Program-made: the position numbers and the translations under genes
The notes under the pieces: generated by a model
Seen by the model: only the letters and a program-made list of their open reading frames with translations
Database searches by the model: none
What the model was told of the DNA's origin: nothing
DNA from: Glycomyces albidus
Lineage (GTDB): Bacteria; Actinomycetota; Actinomycetes; Mycobacteriales; Micromonosporaceae
DNA: 64,000 nt
Reading direction: 5' to 3'
Assembly (NCBI RefSeq): GCF_009451885.1
Contig: NZ_WIAO01000025.1
Coordinates: forward strand, 25,446 to 89,445
Part shown: positions 16,677 through 24,765 of the stretch, in pieces
Layout: every line of letters begins with the position of its first letter
Numbering within the stretch: position 1 is the first letter of the stretch

Positions 16677-17708
16677 GTGAGCAACCCTGATCTTCGAATC
16701 GTCCCGATCGACCCGCTGAACCGCGACCAGGTCAACGGCTGGATCCGGACCCAGCGTGCCGTCACCGAGCACGACCTGCCCGGCGAGCCGCTCCCCAGCC
16801 CCGGACTCCAGCGCCTCCGCCTCCTCCTGTGGCCCGACTCCCTCGACGTCGAGCGCTACGTGCCCGTCCAGGACGGCAAGGTCGTGGGCGCGCTCGAACT
16901 CGTCATGCCGACCCAGGACAACCAGCACCTGGTGCAGCTCGACCTCGAAGTCCACCCGCAGCACCGGCGCCGCGGCATCGGCACCGCGCTCCTCGAGTTC
17001 GCCGAGCGCCGCACCGCCGAACTCGGCCGCGACACGATCCTGACCGCCGCCGTCGACTCCCTCGAGCACGGCCCCCGGTTCGACCACGCCGGCCAGCACT
17101 TCGCGAAGGCCCGCGGCTACAAGACCGTCGACCAGGAGATCCACCGCCGCAACGACCTCACCCTCGTCGGCGACGACGAACTCGGGAGGCTGTACGCCGA
17201 CGCCTGGGAGAAGGCCGCCGGATACGAGCTCGTCCAGTGGATCGGCGACTGCCCCGACGACGTCATCGACGGCTACGCCGCCCTCTGCGAGCGCATGTAC
17301 ACCGACCCGCCCCAGGGCGAGGAACTGGACATCCGCCCCGCCGAGTACGACGCCGCCCGCATCCGCAACACCGAGTGGACTCTCAAAGAGCGCGCCCAGA
17401 CCCAGTTCATGACGGCCGTCCGGCACGTCGAGTCCGGCGAGCTCGCGGGCATGTCCGGCATCGTGGTCTACCCCGGTGAGGAACTGCACGCCTTCCAGGA
17501 CGACACGATCGTCGAGGAGAAGCACCGCGGCCACCGCCTCGGCATGATCCTCAAGATCGCCAACCAGCGCCTCATGCGGAAGTACCGCCCGCAGATCCGC
17601 TACATCCACACCTGGAACGCCGAGGCCAACGACCACATGATCGCGATCAACGAGGCCATGGGCTACCGGGCCCTCTGCCGCGACCTCGACGTCCAGAAGA
17701 AGCTCTAG
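16677..17708 (+). CDS. Double-domain GNAT acetyltransferase
   Basis: A 343-residue cytoplasmic protein made of two GNAT folds. The first has the acetyl-CoA loop VHPQHRRRGIGTALL (about residues 92-106); the second has VEEKHRGHRLGMIL (about 279-292) and ends in a GNAT-like strand (NEAMGYRALCRDL). Two-domain GNATs of this size include mycothiol synthase-like and antibiotic-modifying enzymes, but the substrate cannot be read here; MshD differs in its motifs. GTG 16677 has GAGAGGG 8 bases upstream. The gene has its own strong promoter and long leader and ends at a perfect terminator, so it is monocistronic. Confidence 0.88.
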   Translation: MSNPDLRIVPIDPLNRDQVNGWIRTQRAVTEHDLPGEPLPSPGLQRLRLLLWPDSLDVERYVPVQDGKVVGALELVMPTQDNQHLVQLDLEVHPQHRRRGIGTALLEFAERRTAELGRDTILTAAVDSLEHGPRFDHAGQHFAKARGYKTVDQEIHRRNDLTLVGDDELGRLYADAWEKAAGYELVQWIGDCPDDVIDGYAALCERMYTDPPQGEELDIRPAEYDAARIRNTEWTLKERAQTQFMTAVRHVESGELAGMSGIVVYPGEELHAFQDDTIVEEKHRGHRLGMILKIANQRLMRKYRPQIRYIHTWNAEANDHMIAINEAMGYRALCRDLDVQKKL

Positions 17709-17737
17709 AACACCGCGAGTTCCCGCGTTGCAAGGGA

Positions 17738-17768
17738 ACCGGCCCGGCCGCTGTGCGGCCGGGCCGGT
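17738..17768. terminator. Hairpin terminator between GNAT gene and manA
   Basis: Perfect 14-bp stem (ACCGGCCCGGCCGC) with loop TGT, followed by CTTTCGTT on the plus strand; the genes on both sides converge on it. Confidence 0.88.
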
Positions 17769-17821
17769 CTTTCGTTCCTCGGTTCGGCTGTTCGGTCCGG
17801 GGCCGAAGCCTCACCGGCGTC

Positions 17822-18970
17822 CTAGGCGCTCGCGATGAAGAGCTCGCCTTCGCCGCTCGCGACGAGGGGCCCGGCGGTGCCGGCGGAGAACGCGGCGCGG
17901 CCGGGGGAGAGGGCCGATTCGCCGTCGTCGTCGGCGACGGTCACGCTGCCCCCGGTCGAGAGGCAGATCCGGGGGCCGTCGACGTCGACGGTCAGCGGTT
18001 CGCCGGTGAGTTCGACGCGGCGGAGCGCGAAGTCGTCGATCGGGACGGGCCAGGTGCGGACCGGGCCGTCGTCCTCGGCGTCGGCGCGCGGGTCGGCCAT
18101 GGCCTGGAAGTCGAGGACGCGCAGGAGCTCGGGGACGTCGACGCGCTTGTTGGTGAGGCCCCCGCGGAGCACGTTGTCGCTGGCGGCCATGATCTCGACG
18201 CCGAATCCTCGCAGGTACGCGTGCAGGTTTCCGGCCGGCATGTACACGGCCTCGCCGGGCTGGAGGGTGACGTGGTTGAGCAGCAGGCTCACCAGGACGC
18301 CCGGGTCGTCCGGATAGGAGCGTGCCAGGGACACCAGGTCGGCGCCGTCGTCGGTGTCGAGCTCGGAGGCGGCCTTCGCGGCGGCGTCGATGATGGAGCG
18401 GCACTCCTCGCGGGCGAGGCCCAGGAGGTCGGGCACGGCCTTGCGGAGCCCGGCCTTGCGGTCGCGGAGGGTGGCGGCGAGCCCTTCGAGTTCGGGGACG
18501 CCGAGCGCTTCGATGTCGGCGGCGGCGTCGAGCGGGTCGCGGAAGCCGCACATGGCGCGGAACTCGGTGAGCGCCACCAGCATCTCGGGCTTGTGGTTGT
18601 CGTCCACGTAGTTGCGGTAGGCCATGTCGATGCCGATGCGCATCTCCCGCTGGTGGCCCGAGTGGGCCTGGCGGGCGTTCGGGTGCGCCTGGAGCGACAG
18701 CGGCTTGCCGGCGGCGAGGAGCTTGAGCAGGAACGGGAGCTTCGGACCGAAGCGCTCGTAGGCGCGCCGGCCGAGCATCGCGGCGGGGTTCGAGGCGATC
18801 GCGTCGTCGAGGGGCCGCCCGTCGTGGAGCGTGGACGGGGCGCTGTGGTGGGCGCCGAACCACTCCTCGGCCTCGGGCAGGTCCGCGGGGACCTCCCGGC
18901 CCTGGAGTCTGGCGATGTCGTCCTGCGATCCCCACGCGTAGTTGCGGATGACGCCGTAGAGCCCCTGCAC
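17822..18970 (-). CDS. manA: Mannose-6-phosphate isomerase, class I
   Basis: Interconverts fructose-6-phosphate and mannose-6-phosphate, the entry to GDP-mannose for glycolipids and glycoproteins. The 382-residue cupin-type enzyme shows MQGLYGVIRNYAWGSQDDIA at its start, zinc-site segments SLQAHPNARQAH and the Glu/His cluster around KPEMLVAL, and the YMPAGNLHAYLRGFGVEIMA signature near residue 240-260. GTG 18970 with GGAG 11 bases upstream is the start. A terminator at 19174-19206 separates it from the SIS-Trm112-manB group, so it has its own promoter although it belongs to the same pathway. Confidence 0.95.
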   Translation of the reverse strand: MQGLYGVIRNYAWGSQDDIARLQGREVPADLPEAEEWFGAHHSAPSTLHDGRPLDDAIASNPAAMLGRRAYERFGPKLPFLLKLLAAGKPLSLQAHPNARQAHSGHQREMRIGIDMAYRNYVDDNHKPEMLVALTEFRAMCGFRDPLDAAADIEALGVPELEGLAATLRDRKAGLRKAVPDLLGLAREECRSIIDAAAKAASELDTDDGADLVSLARSYPDDPGVLVSLLLNHVTLQPGEAVYMPAGNLHAYLRGFGVEIMAASDNVLRGGLTNKRVDVPELLRVLDFQAMADPRADAEDDGPVRTWPVPIDDFALRRVELTGEPLTVDVDGPRICLSTGGSVTVADDDGESALSPGRAAFSAGTAGPLVASGEGELFIASA

Positions 18971-19173
18971 CGCCGCTCCTCACTTGTCTCTGTCCGGAGG
19001 CCTCAACTCTATCGGTTCGGCCCTCGCGTCTCTCAGGGCGTGTCCTCGGGATGCGGCCGGGCGCCGTCCCGGGAACCGCGCCGAGGAGGGCGGCGAGGAC
19101 GCCGCCGGGCGCATGCCCGCCGACGACGCGGCGGCGGTGTCCCGGGCCCGGCCGGTACGCGACCGGGACGCCG

Positions 19174-19206
19174 AAGGCCGCGGACGGGTGCGCCGTCCGC
19201 GGCCTT
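19174..19206 (-). terminator. Hairpin terminator of the SIS-Trm112-manB operon
   Basis: Perfect 14-bp stem (AAGGCCGCGGACGG) with loop GTGCG, 14 bases past the SIS stop on the minus strand. Confidence 0.85.
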
Positions 19207-19220
19207 GGACTCGGGTCCGG

Positions 19221-20417
19221 CTACTCGCTTCCGAGCGTGAGGTCCTTCATCTCGGAGACGGCCGGGACCCGCATCGGGTCGAGGCCGTGCGCGAGCGCGA
19301 GGTACACCGACGCGAAGTCGGGCACCGCGATGAGCGAGGCGAGCCGCTCGAGGGCGCAGCCGCCCTCGGCCGGGATCACGTCGCAGCGGATGCCGCGGCG
19401 GCCCGCGAGGTCGGCGACGGCGTCGGCGCGGCGCGTGTCGGGCTTGGGGGTGGAGTCGTCGCCGTCGAGGCCGTCGTCGCGCATGAGGACGATCCGGAGC
19501 CGCGTCAGCTCCTCGTCCTCCTCGGGGTCGGCGAAGATGTCCTTCTGGCCTTCGGCGAGCGAGCCGAAGACGCCGTCGAGGAGGCCGACGCGGCCGCGGC
19601 CGACCTCGCCGAGTTCGCCGGAGACGACCGGGTAGCGGGAGTTCGCGGCGAGCATGTCGCCGAAGCGGCGAGCGGCGACACCCGCGAGCGGGCTGGAGCC
19701 CCACACGACCGGGATCGAGCCGGCGAGGTTCATCGCGAGCTCTTTCGCGGGGTTGACGTACGCGTCGGCGTCGGGGCGGCAGCGCTCGGCGTCCTCGTCG
19801 AGGCGCCGGGCGGTCTCGGCGATGTCGGCCTCGACGAGACTGACGAGCGCGAGTTCCTTGGCGGCCATGAGCACCGGGACGGTGAGCGCCCACAGGCTGA
19901 GGCGGGCGGGGGCGCGGCGGGGGACGGCCACGAACGGGGCGCGGGCGCGTTCGGCGAGCGCCTGGAGCTCGGAGTCGGGGGCGCCGATGGCGACGAGGCG
20001 GGCGCCGCGCCGGGCGGCGGCCTCGGCGGCGGCGAGCGCCTCGGGGCTGCGGCCGGAGGCCGAGACGGCGATGACCACGTCGGCGGCGCCGACCCAGCCG
20101 GGGACGCCCGCCGAGCGGTGCCCGAGGATCGGGACCGGGCAGCGGGGCCCGGCGACGGTGGCGAGGATGTCGCCGGTGCGGGCTGCGGTGCCGACGCCCG
20201 CGACGACGACCGCCCGGGGGCGGCCCTCCTCGGCGAGTGCGGCGAGCCCGGCGTCGGCGGCGAGCGCGGCCGACTCCCTGAGCTGCGGTCCGGCCGAGGC
20301 GAGCGCCCAGAGGGCGCCGCCGGGGCGGATCGACTCGCTCAGGTCGCCTTCGATGCGGCGCTCGTCCGGGAGCCGGTCGCCGGTGATGCCGGCGAGGCCG
20401 TCGTCCTCAAGACCCAT
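19221..20417 (-). CDS. SIS-domain phosphosugar isomerase (PGI/PMI type)
   Basis: A 398-residue protein with two SIS folds, resembling the archaeal/actinobacterial bifunctional phosphoglucose/phosphomannose isomerase family and Rv3256c. Seen: VVVAGVGTAARTGDILATVAG (phosphosugar loop), VIAVSASGRSPEAL (SIS Ser-rich loop, about residues 110-123) and SIPVVWGSSPLAGVAARRFGDMLAANS in the second half. In M. tuberculosis the equivalent gene is also between manA and manB, so a role in mannose/glucose phosphate supply is likely, though the mycobacterial protein's activity is not known to me. GGAGG 8 bases before ATG 20417 supports the start. Confidence 0.85.
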   Translation of the reverse strand: MGLEDDGLAGITGDRLPDERRIEGDLSESIRPGGALWALASAGPQLRESAALAADAGLAALAEEGRPRAVVVAGVGTAARTGDILATVAGPRCPVPILGHRSAGVPGWVGAADVVIAVSASGRSPEALAAAEAAARRGARLVAIGAPDSELQALAERARAPFVAVPRRAPARLSLWALTVPVLMAAKELALVSLVEADIAETARRLDEDAERCRPDADAYVNPAKELAMNLAGSIPVVWGSSPLAGVAARRFGDMLAANSRYPVVSGELGEVGRGRVGLLDGVFGSLAEGQKDIFADPEEDEELTRLRIVLMRDDGLDGDDSTPKPDTRRADAVADLAGRRGIRCDVIPAEGGCALERLASLIAVPDFASVYLALAHGLDPMRVPAVSEMKDLTLGSE

Positions 20418-20515
20418 GCTGTTCCTCCTTGGCCTGTCGCGGCCGTCGCGGTTCGCTTCGGTTGCCAGTGGGATCGTCCGGGGTCGCCCGCCGCGACCTG
20501 TTCAGTGCCGCACGG

Positions 20516-20737
20516 TCATCCGGCGGCGTCGTCGTGGCCGGGGATGTTGTGACCGGCACTGTGGTGACCTGCGCTGTCGAGGAGCATCACTGGGATGCCG
20601 TCCTCGACGCGGAAGACCTTCGCGCACTCGGAGCAGGTGAGGGCGTTGGTCTCGCGGTCGAACGAGAGCGGCGCGTGGTGGGGTTCGGGGCAGCGCAGCA
20701 GTTCGAGGAGCACTGGTTTGGGCGCGGTGGCGGGCAT
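20516..20737 (-). CDS. Trm112-like zinc-ribbon protein
   Basis: A 73-residue protein of the Trm112/YcaR family. It begins with the family pattern LLELLRCPEPHHAPLSFD and has a CSEC pair (TCSECAKVFRVEDGIPVML); the first Cys pair is reduced to CPEPH, so the zinc site may be incomplete. Its C-terminus is a His/Gly-rich tail (SAGHHSAGHNIPGHDD) that might bind metal instead. It lies between the SIS isomerase and manB, 3 bases from manB's end, the usual actinobacterial position. Function in this setting is unknown. Confidence 0.85.
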   Translation of the reverse strand: MPATAPKPVLLELLRCPEPHHAPLSFDRETNALTCSECAKVFRVEDGIPVMLLDSAGHHSAGHNIPGHDDAAG

Positions 20738-20740
20738 GGG

Positions 20741-22120
20741 CTAGTTCCTTACGATGCGGAGGATGTCGTCGCGCAGCCGGTCGGTCGCGGCCTGGTCGGG
20801 GCCTTCGACGTTCAGCCGCAGCAGCGGTTCGGTGTTCGAGGGGCGCAGGTTGGCCCAGGAGCCGTCTGCGAAGGAGACGGTGAGCCCGTCGAGGCGGTCG
20901 GTCTCGACGCCCGGTTGCGCGTCGAAGTGGGCGGCGACCTCCTCGATCTTGCCGTGGGGGTCGGTCACCTTGGAGTTGATCTCGCCGGAGGCGGTGTAGC
21001 GGACGAACTCCCGGGCGAGCTGCGCGAGGGTCTGGTCCGAGCCGCCGACGGCGGCGAGCACGTGCATCGCCGCGAGCATGCCGGTGTCGGCGAACCAGAA
21101 GTCCTTGAAGTAGTAGTGGCCGGAGTGCTCGCCGCCGAAGACGGCGTCCTCCTCGGCCATGACGGCCTTGATGTACGAGTGGCCGACGCGGGTGCGCAGC
21201 GGCCGGCCGCCGTGCTCGGCGATGATCTCGGGGACGGCCTTCGAGGTGATCAGGTTGTGGCACACGGCCGAGCCGGGGTGCTCGGCGAGTTCCCGGGTGG
21301 CAATGAGCGCGGTGATCGCGGAGGGGGTGACGGGCTCGCCGTCGGCGTCCACGACGAAGCAGCGGTCGGCGTCGCCGTCGAAGGCCAGGCCGAGGTCGGC
21401 GCCGACCTCGCGCACGCGGGCCTGGAGGTCGACGAGGTTCGCCGGCTCGAGCGGGTTCGCCTCGTGATTGGGGAAGGTGCCGTCGAGTTCGAAGTAGAGC
21501 GGGTCGATCTCGAGCGGGAGCGCCTCGAGGAGCTGATCGCCGAGGACGGCGGGGACGGTGTGGCCGCCCATGCCGTTGCCGGCGTCGACGACGATCTTGA
21601 GCGGGCGGATCCCGGACAGGTCCACCAGTTCGCGCATGTAGGCGGCGTACGCGGCGAGGAAGTCCTCGCTCGTGGCCGTCCCGGGCTTCTCGGCCTCGGG
21701 GGCCGGCTCGCCGTCGAGGATCGCCTGGGCCCGGTCGCGGATGTCGGCCAGGCCGGTGTCGAGGCCGATGGGCCGCGCGGCGGGCAGGCACATCTTGAGG
21801 CCGTTGTACTCGGCCGGGTTGTGGCTGGCGGTGAACATCGCGCCGGCGACGTTCCGCTGCCCGGCGATGAAGTAGAGCATGTCGGTCGAGCACAGGCCGG
21901 CCTCGATGACGTCGGCTCCGGCGCGGGTGGCGCCGCGCGCGAACGCTTCGGCGAAGCCGGGGCCTGAGTCGCGCATGTCATGGGCGACGGCCCACTTCAG
22001 CTCGCCGGTGACGGCGACGGCGGCAGCGCCGATCGCCTCCATGACCTCGGGCGTGAGCTGCGAACCGACGAGTCCGCGGACGTCGTAGGCCTTCACGAAT
22101 TCACTGAGCTGGGGAGCCAC
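20741..22120 (-). CDS. manB: Phosphomannomutase/phosphoglucomutase
   Basis: Converts mannose-6-phosphate to mannose-1-phosphate. The 459-residue alpha-D-phosphohexomutase has the phosphoserine loop TASHNPAEYNG (near residues 99-109), the magnesium loop DGDADRC (near 243-249), the sugar loop GGEHSGH (near 325) and the phosphate-binding RPSNTEPLLRL near the C-terminus, i.e. all four active-site segments in order. The start is GTG 22120 (MAPQLSEFVKAYDVRG), with GGCGG upstream. It is the first gene of a manB-Trm112-SIS operon. The Rv3257c equivalent sits in the same order. Confidence 0.96.
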   Translation of the reverse strand: MAPQLSEFVKAYDVRGLVGSQLTPEVMEAIGAAAVAVTGELKWAVAHDMRDSGPGFAEAFARGATRAGADVIEAGLCSTDMLYFIAGQRNVAGAMFTASHNPAEYNGLKMCLPAARPIGLDTGLADIRDRAQAILDGEPAPEAEKPGTATSEDFLAAYAAYMRELVDLSGIRPLKIVVDAGNGMGGHTVPAVLGDQLLEALPLEIDPLYFELDGTFPNHEANPLEPANLVDLQARVREVGADLGLAFDGDADRCFVVDADGEPVTPSAITALIATRELAEHPGSAVCHNLITSKAVPEIIAEHGGRPLRTRVGHSYIKAVMAEEDAVFGGEHSGHYYFKDFWFADTGMLAAMHVLAAVGGSDQTLAQLAREFVRYTASGEINSKVTDPHGKIEEVAAHFDAQPGVETDRLDGLTVSFADGSWANLRPSNTEPLLRLNVEGPDQAATDRLRDDILRIVRN

Positions 22121-22233
22121 GGTGTGCCGCCTTTCCGGTGTCCATGAAATTCGGCTCGCAAGCCGAACGGGGCCGATCGGGGGAGAAGCTCCGCAGCTCG
22201 CCCGCGCCGGTGCGGCCGCCCCCGCAGACGAGA

Positions 22234-22677
22234 CTAGCGCTGCGCGTCCTCATCCCCGGACACCACCCGGAGGTGACGCCGGGCACCGAATCCGGGCCCT
22301 CGGAGCCCTTGGCGCGGAGCGGGTTCGGTCTCGGCGAGGCGGCGGCTCGCCAGGGTGGCGGCGTCGGTGGGTTCGCCGAGGCCGGCATCGGGCTCGTGCC
22401 GCTCGCCGACGGCGGCCTCGCGGACGGCGTTGGCCAGGGCGACCAGGTCGTCGTCGGTGGGCATGGGCACGGCGTAGTCGCCCTGGTGCCTGACGAGTTC
22501 CCAGCCGTGGGGCACGGTGAGGCGCCGGGCATGCGCATCGCACAGGTCGTAGCTGTGGGGCTCCCGCGTCGTCGAGAGCGGGCCGACCACAGCAGTCGAA
22601 TCCGAGTAGATATATGTCAAAGTGGCCACCGCAGGCTGGCGGCAGCCGTTCCGGGAGCAACGCCGATCCGACCTCAC
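22234..22677 (-). CDS. DUF3499 family protein
   Basis: A 147-residue actinobacterial protein of unknown role (Rv3258c-like). The N-terminus has RCSRNGCRQPAVATLTY and later CDAHARRLTVPHGW, giving two Cys pairs (C-x4-C and CxxH) that look like a small zinc site; the C-terminal 50 residues are charged and probably disordered. GTG 22677 is exactly 6 bases from TAGTTT on the minus strand (plus 22684-22689), so it is likely leaderless. It is transcribed towards manB with a 113-base gap and divergently from the metallopeptidase-family gene. Confidence 0.85.
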   Translation of the reverse strand: MRSDRRCSRNGCRQPAVATLTYIYSDSTAVVGPLSTTREPHSYDLCDAHARRLTVPHGWELVRHQGDYAVPMPTDDDLVALANAVREAAVGERHEPDAGLGEPTDAATLASRRLAETEPAPRQGLRGPGFGARRHLRVVSGDEDAQR

Positions 22678-22683
22678 CCCACG

Positions 22684-22792
22684 AAACTACCACTCGCGGT
22701 GTCGAAGTCGGTGTTGCTGAGCAGTGGCCTCGGACGGATTCGCGGCGCGGGCCGTCTCGGGGGCCGGTTTCGTCCGACCCGGACGATAAGGT
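22684..22792. promoter_or_regulatory. Back-to-back leaderless promoters (DUF3499 / zincin-like)
   Basis: The 121-base divergent gap carries TAGTTT (minus; plus 22684-22689) 6 bases from GTG 22677, and TAAGGT (plus; 22787-22792) 6 bases from ATG 22799. Neither start has a Shine-Dalgarno. No clear -35 boxes are seen. Confidence 0.6.
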
Positions 22793-22798
22793 GGCCCC

Positions 22799-23230
22799 AT
22801 GCGCAGAGATCGACACGGACGGGGGATGCGGGGGCCGCTGGCGCCCGGCGCCCTGCCGCTGCGGCGCACGCCCGTCCAGGAGTTCGACGCGCTGGTGATG
22901 GAGTCGGTCGTCTCGATCGAGCGGCGGCTCGCGGAGACCCTGGGCTCGAAGTTCACCGACCTGAGGCACATCGAGTTCGCGGTGGACGAGGTGCCGCCGG
23001 AGTCGCAGTCGTACGATGCCGACATCGTCGAGGACCGCGGCGTGCCGCTCTCGAAGCTGTACCCGGCGCAGCCGGGAACGGTCGCGGCGTCGCCGCGGAT
23101 CGTGCTCTACCGCAGGCCGATCGAGCTGCGGGGCGAGAGCAAGGCGGACATGGAGTCGCTGGTGCGCTCGGTGCTGACCGAGCAGCTCTCGTCCCTGCTG
23201 AACCTGCCGCCGGAGGACCTGGAGTACTGA
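22799..23230 (+). CDS. Zincin-like metallopeptidase family protein, degenerate active site
   Basis: A 143-residue protein corresponding to Rv3259 and the 'metallopeptidase family' (zincin_1, PF06262). Most members outside actinobacteria carry HExGH; here the equivalent helix reads LVRSVLTEQLSSLLNL, with the His residues absent, so it should not hydrolyse peptides by the standard mechanism. Conserved family features include the Ile/Val strand PRIVLYRRPIELR and an acidic C-terminus. ATG 22799 is 6 bases after TAAGGT, so probably leaderless. It is always found beside DUF3499 and whiB in actinobacteria, which hints at a regulatory or structural role. Confidence 0.83.
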   Translation: MRRDRHGRGMRGPLAPGALPLRRTPVQEFDALVMESVVSIERRLAETLGSKFTDLRHIEFAVDEVPPESQSYDADIVEDRGVPLSKLYPAQPGTVAASPRIVLYRRPIELRGESKADMESLVRSVLTEQLSSLLNLPPEDLEY

Positions 23231-23414
23231 GGGCCGGTCGTCCGGTTCGCTGCCGGACCCGGGGCGCAGGTGGCAGTCCAGGCATACCGGGCTGCGGGAT
23301 TGCACTGGATCCGTCTGCTGCGGGGACGGCGAAGGGGCGGACCACTCTGCTCGATACGGCTCCTGTTCGTCGCCGCGAGTGCCCCACCCCTTCATCCGCT
23401 CGTACGGACGTCCC

Positions 23415-23906
23415 TTACGCCGCCACCGGCACGCGCTCCGGTTCCTCGGTCCGCTGTGCGGCCGGCTCGCCCCGGCGGGGGCCGACCAGTTCGTGCAACA
23501 GCGCCTCGCTGCGGAAGCCGCCCGTCAGGACGGGCTCCGCGTGCGGAGTCTCGGCCGTGAAGGCGAACTCCGACGCGAGCGCCGGGTTGATCATCGGGCT
23601 GGGCATGCACACCACGACCGGCAGCCGCTCGTGGCGCCGACGCGCCGCCTCCCGGGCCTGGCGTTTGATCTTGCGGCGCTCCCGCTCCGAGAGCCCGCCC
23701 CAGATGCCGAAGCGTTCGTCGTGGTCGAGTGCGTACTGCAGACAGTTCTCTTTGACCTCGCATCGCGCGCAGATGCGCTTCGCATCGCGCGTGGACCCCC
23801 CCTTTTCGGGGAAGAACGCCTCCGGGTCGGTCTGCGCGCACAATGCGCGAACCTGCCACTCCGGAACGTTACCCAACAGGTCGGCCAAGTAGTCACGGCC
23901 GTCCAT
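23415..23906 (-). CDS. whiB: WhiB-family iron-sulfur regulator (WhiB/WhiB2 orthologue) with long C-tail
   Basis: WhiB (Streptomyces) and WhiB2/WhmD (mycobacteria) hold a [4Fe-4S] cluster, bind the primary sigma factor and, with WhiA, direct septation. Seen: the Trp/Cys core WQVRALCAQTDPEAFFPEKGGSTRDAKRICARCEVKENC given here by its four cysteines (C24, C46, C49, C55 approximately), the turn GIWGG and a basic AT-hook-like tail (RRKIKRQAREAARRRHER). Position beside manB, DUF3499 and the zincin identifies the orthologue. Typical members are 85-90 residues; this one has 163, with about 70 extra C-terminal residues. ATG 23906 has GAGGAGG 9 bases upstream. Confidence 0.92.
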   Translation of the reverse strand: MDGRDYLADLLGNVPEWQVRALCAQTDPEAFFPEKGGSTRDAKRICARCEVKENCLQYALDHDERFGIWGGLSERERRKIKRQAREAARRRHERLPVVVCMPSPMINPALASEFAFTAETPHAEPVLTGGFRSEALLHELVGPRRGEPAAQRTEEPERVPVAA

Positions 23907-24234
23907 ATACGTCCGCCTCCTCGTTCGCGCACCGGAAAACCGGTGCTCCCCCCTTGCAATCACTTGCACGGCACCGGATTGCGGACTCGAAGTCCCGGAC
24001 GCGTCCCCTCCCCTGAAAACGCGTACGGCCCTGCCGCGGGCGCGCCGGTCGCCCGCTGTGTTCAAGTCCTGCAGTTGCTGTGGTCGTTAACCCCGGTGCC
24101 ACGCGGGCGGCCTGAAGATGGGGCCGCGCCGCCTACTCATCTCTATGGACGATGAGTGCTCATCATTATTCGATAACGGTTCGATATCAGACGATAGCGC
24201 ACAGTGATCCGAACGACGGAAGGACCCCTCAGAC
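23907..24234. promoter_or_regulatory. whiB upstream region with AT-rich dyads
   Basis: No gene in these 328 bases. The right part (24136-24205) is clearly AT-richer than the rest of the window and contains the perfect dyad GATGAGTGCTCATC (24151-24164), an overlapping hairpin ACTCATC (24136-24142) with GATGAGT (24151-24157), and CGATAACGGTTCGATATCAG just after. These lie 230-300 bases upstream of whiB and about 40-100 bases past the end of the manC operon; they may be regulatory sites of whiB or a terminator remnant. No match to the WhiA core (GACAC pair) or BldD consensus was evident. Confidence 0.45.
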
Positions 24235-24765
24235 TCACGCTTGCGGGGGACCTTGCTTGACAGCCTCCGCAGTGGAGGTTCGTTCGCGTGAGCGGGGCTT
24301 TCTGGAGAGCGCGAGGCCGATGCCGGCCAATGCGAGCCAGACAGCGTCGAGCACCAGTCGTTCGACCGCCGCCCGAGTGTCGATGAAGACCCGTCCTTCC
24401 TCCGCCAGTTGCCCGGCGTCGTCGAATCCGTACCGTGCCGCCGACAATGCCAGCAGCACTCCGATAACGAGATAGGCGGCGTAGACGAGACGGGTCAGGC
24501 TCCCGATCACCCGTCCGGGTCGCGTCGCCGGGGCGAGCAGCGCGGCGAGCGCGGGGAGCGCGACCGGGAGGATCGAGAACAGGGTGCCGCGGGCCTCGTC
24601 GGTGAAGCCGATGCCGGCGGCGCGGCTGAGGTTGTCGTCGCGGGGGTCCAGGCCCGCGCCGAACAGCCACTGGGACAGGGCGACCGCGATGACGGCGGCA
24701 GCGCACGCGAGGAGCGCGGCGGCGAGGGCGGTGCGGGTGCGCGGCGGGAGTCGCAGGGGGGACAT
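24235..24765 (-). CDS. Four-helix membrane protein, unrecognised
   Basis: A 176-residue protein with four hydrophobic helices: residues ~13-33 (LAAALLACAAAVIAVALSQW), ~66-82 (SILPVALPALAALLAP), ~92-112 (RLVYAAYLVIGVLLALSAAR) and ~145-160 (VLDAVWLALAGIGLAL). An Arg/Lys-rich tail follows. I do not recognise a family. Its ATG overlaps the manC stop (ATGA), so it is translationally coupled to the GDP-mannose pathway gene and may sit with membrane mannosyltransferases, but this is inference. Confidence 0.8.
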   Translation of the reverse strand: MSPLRLPPRTRTALAAALLACAAAVIAVALSQWLFGAGLDPRDDNLSRAAGIGFTDEARGTLFSILPVALPALAALLAPATRPGRVIGSLTRLVYAAYLVIGVLLALSAARYGFDDAGQLAEEGRVFIDTRAAVERLVLDAVWLALAGIGLALSRKPRSRERTSTAEAVKQGPPQA

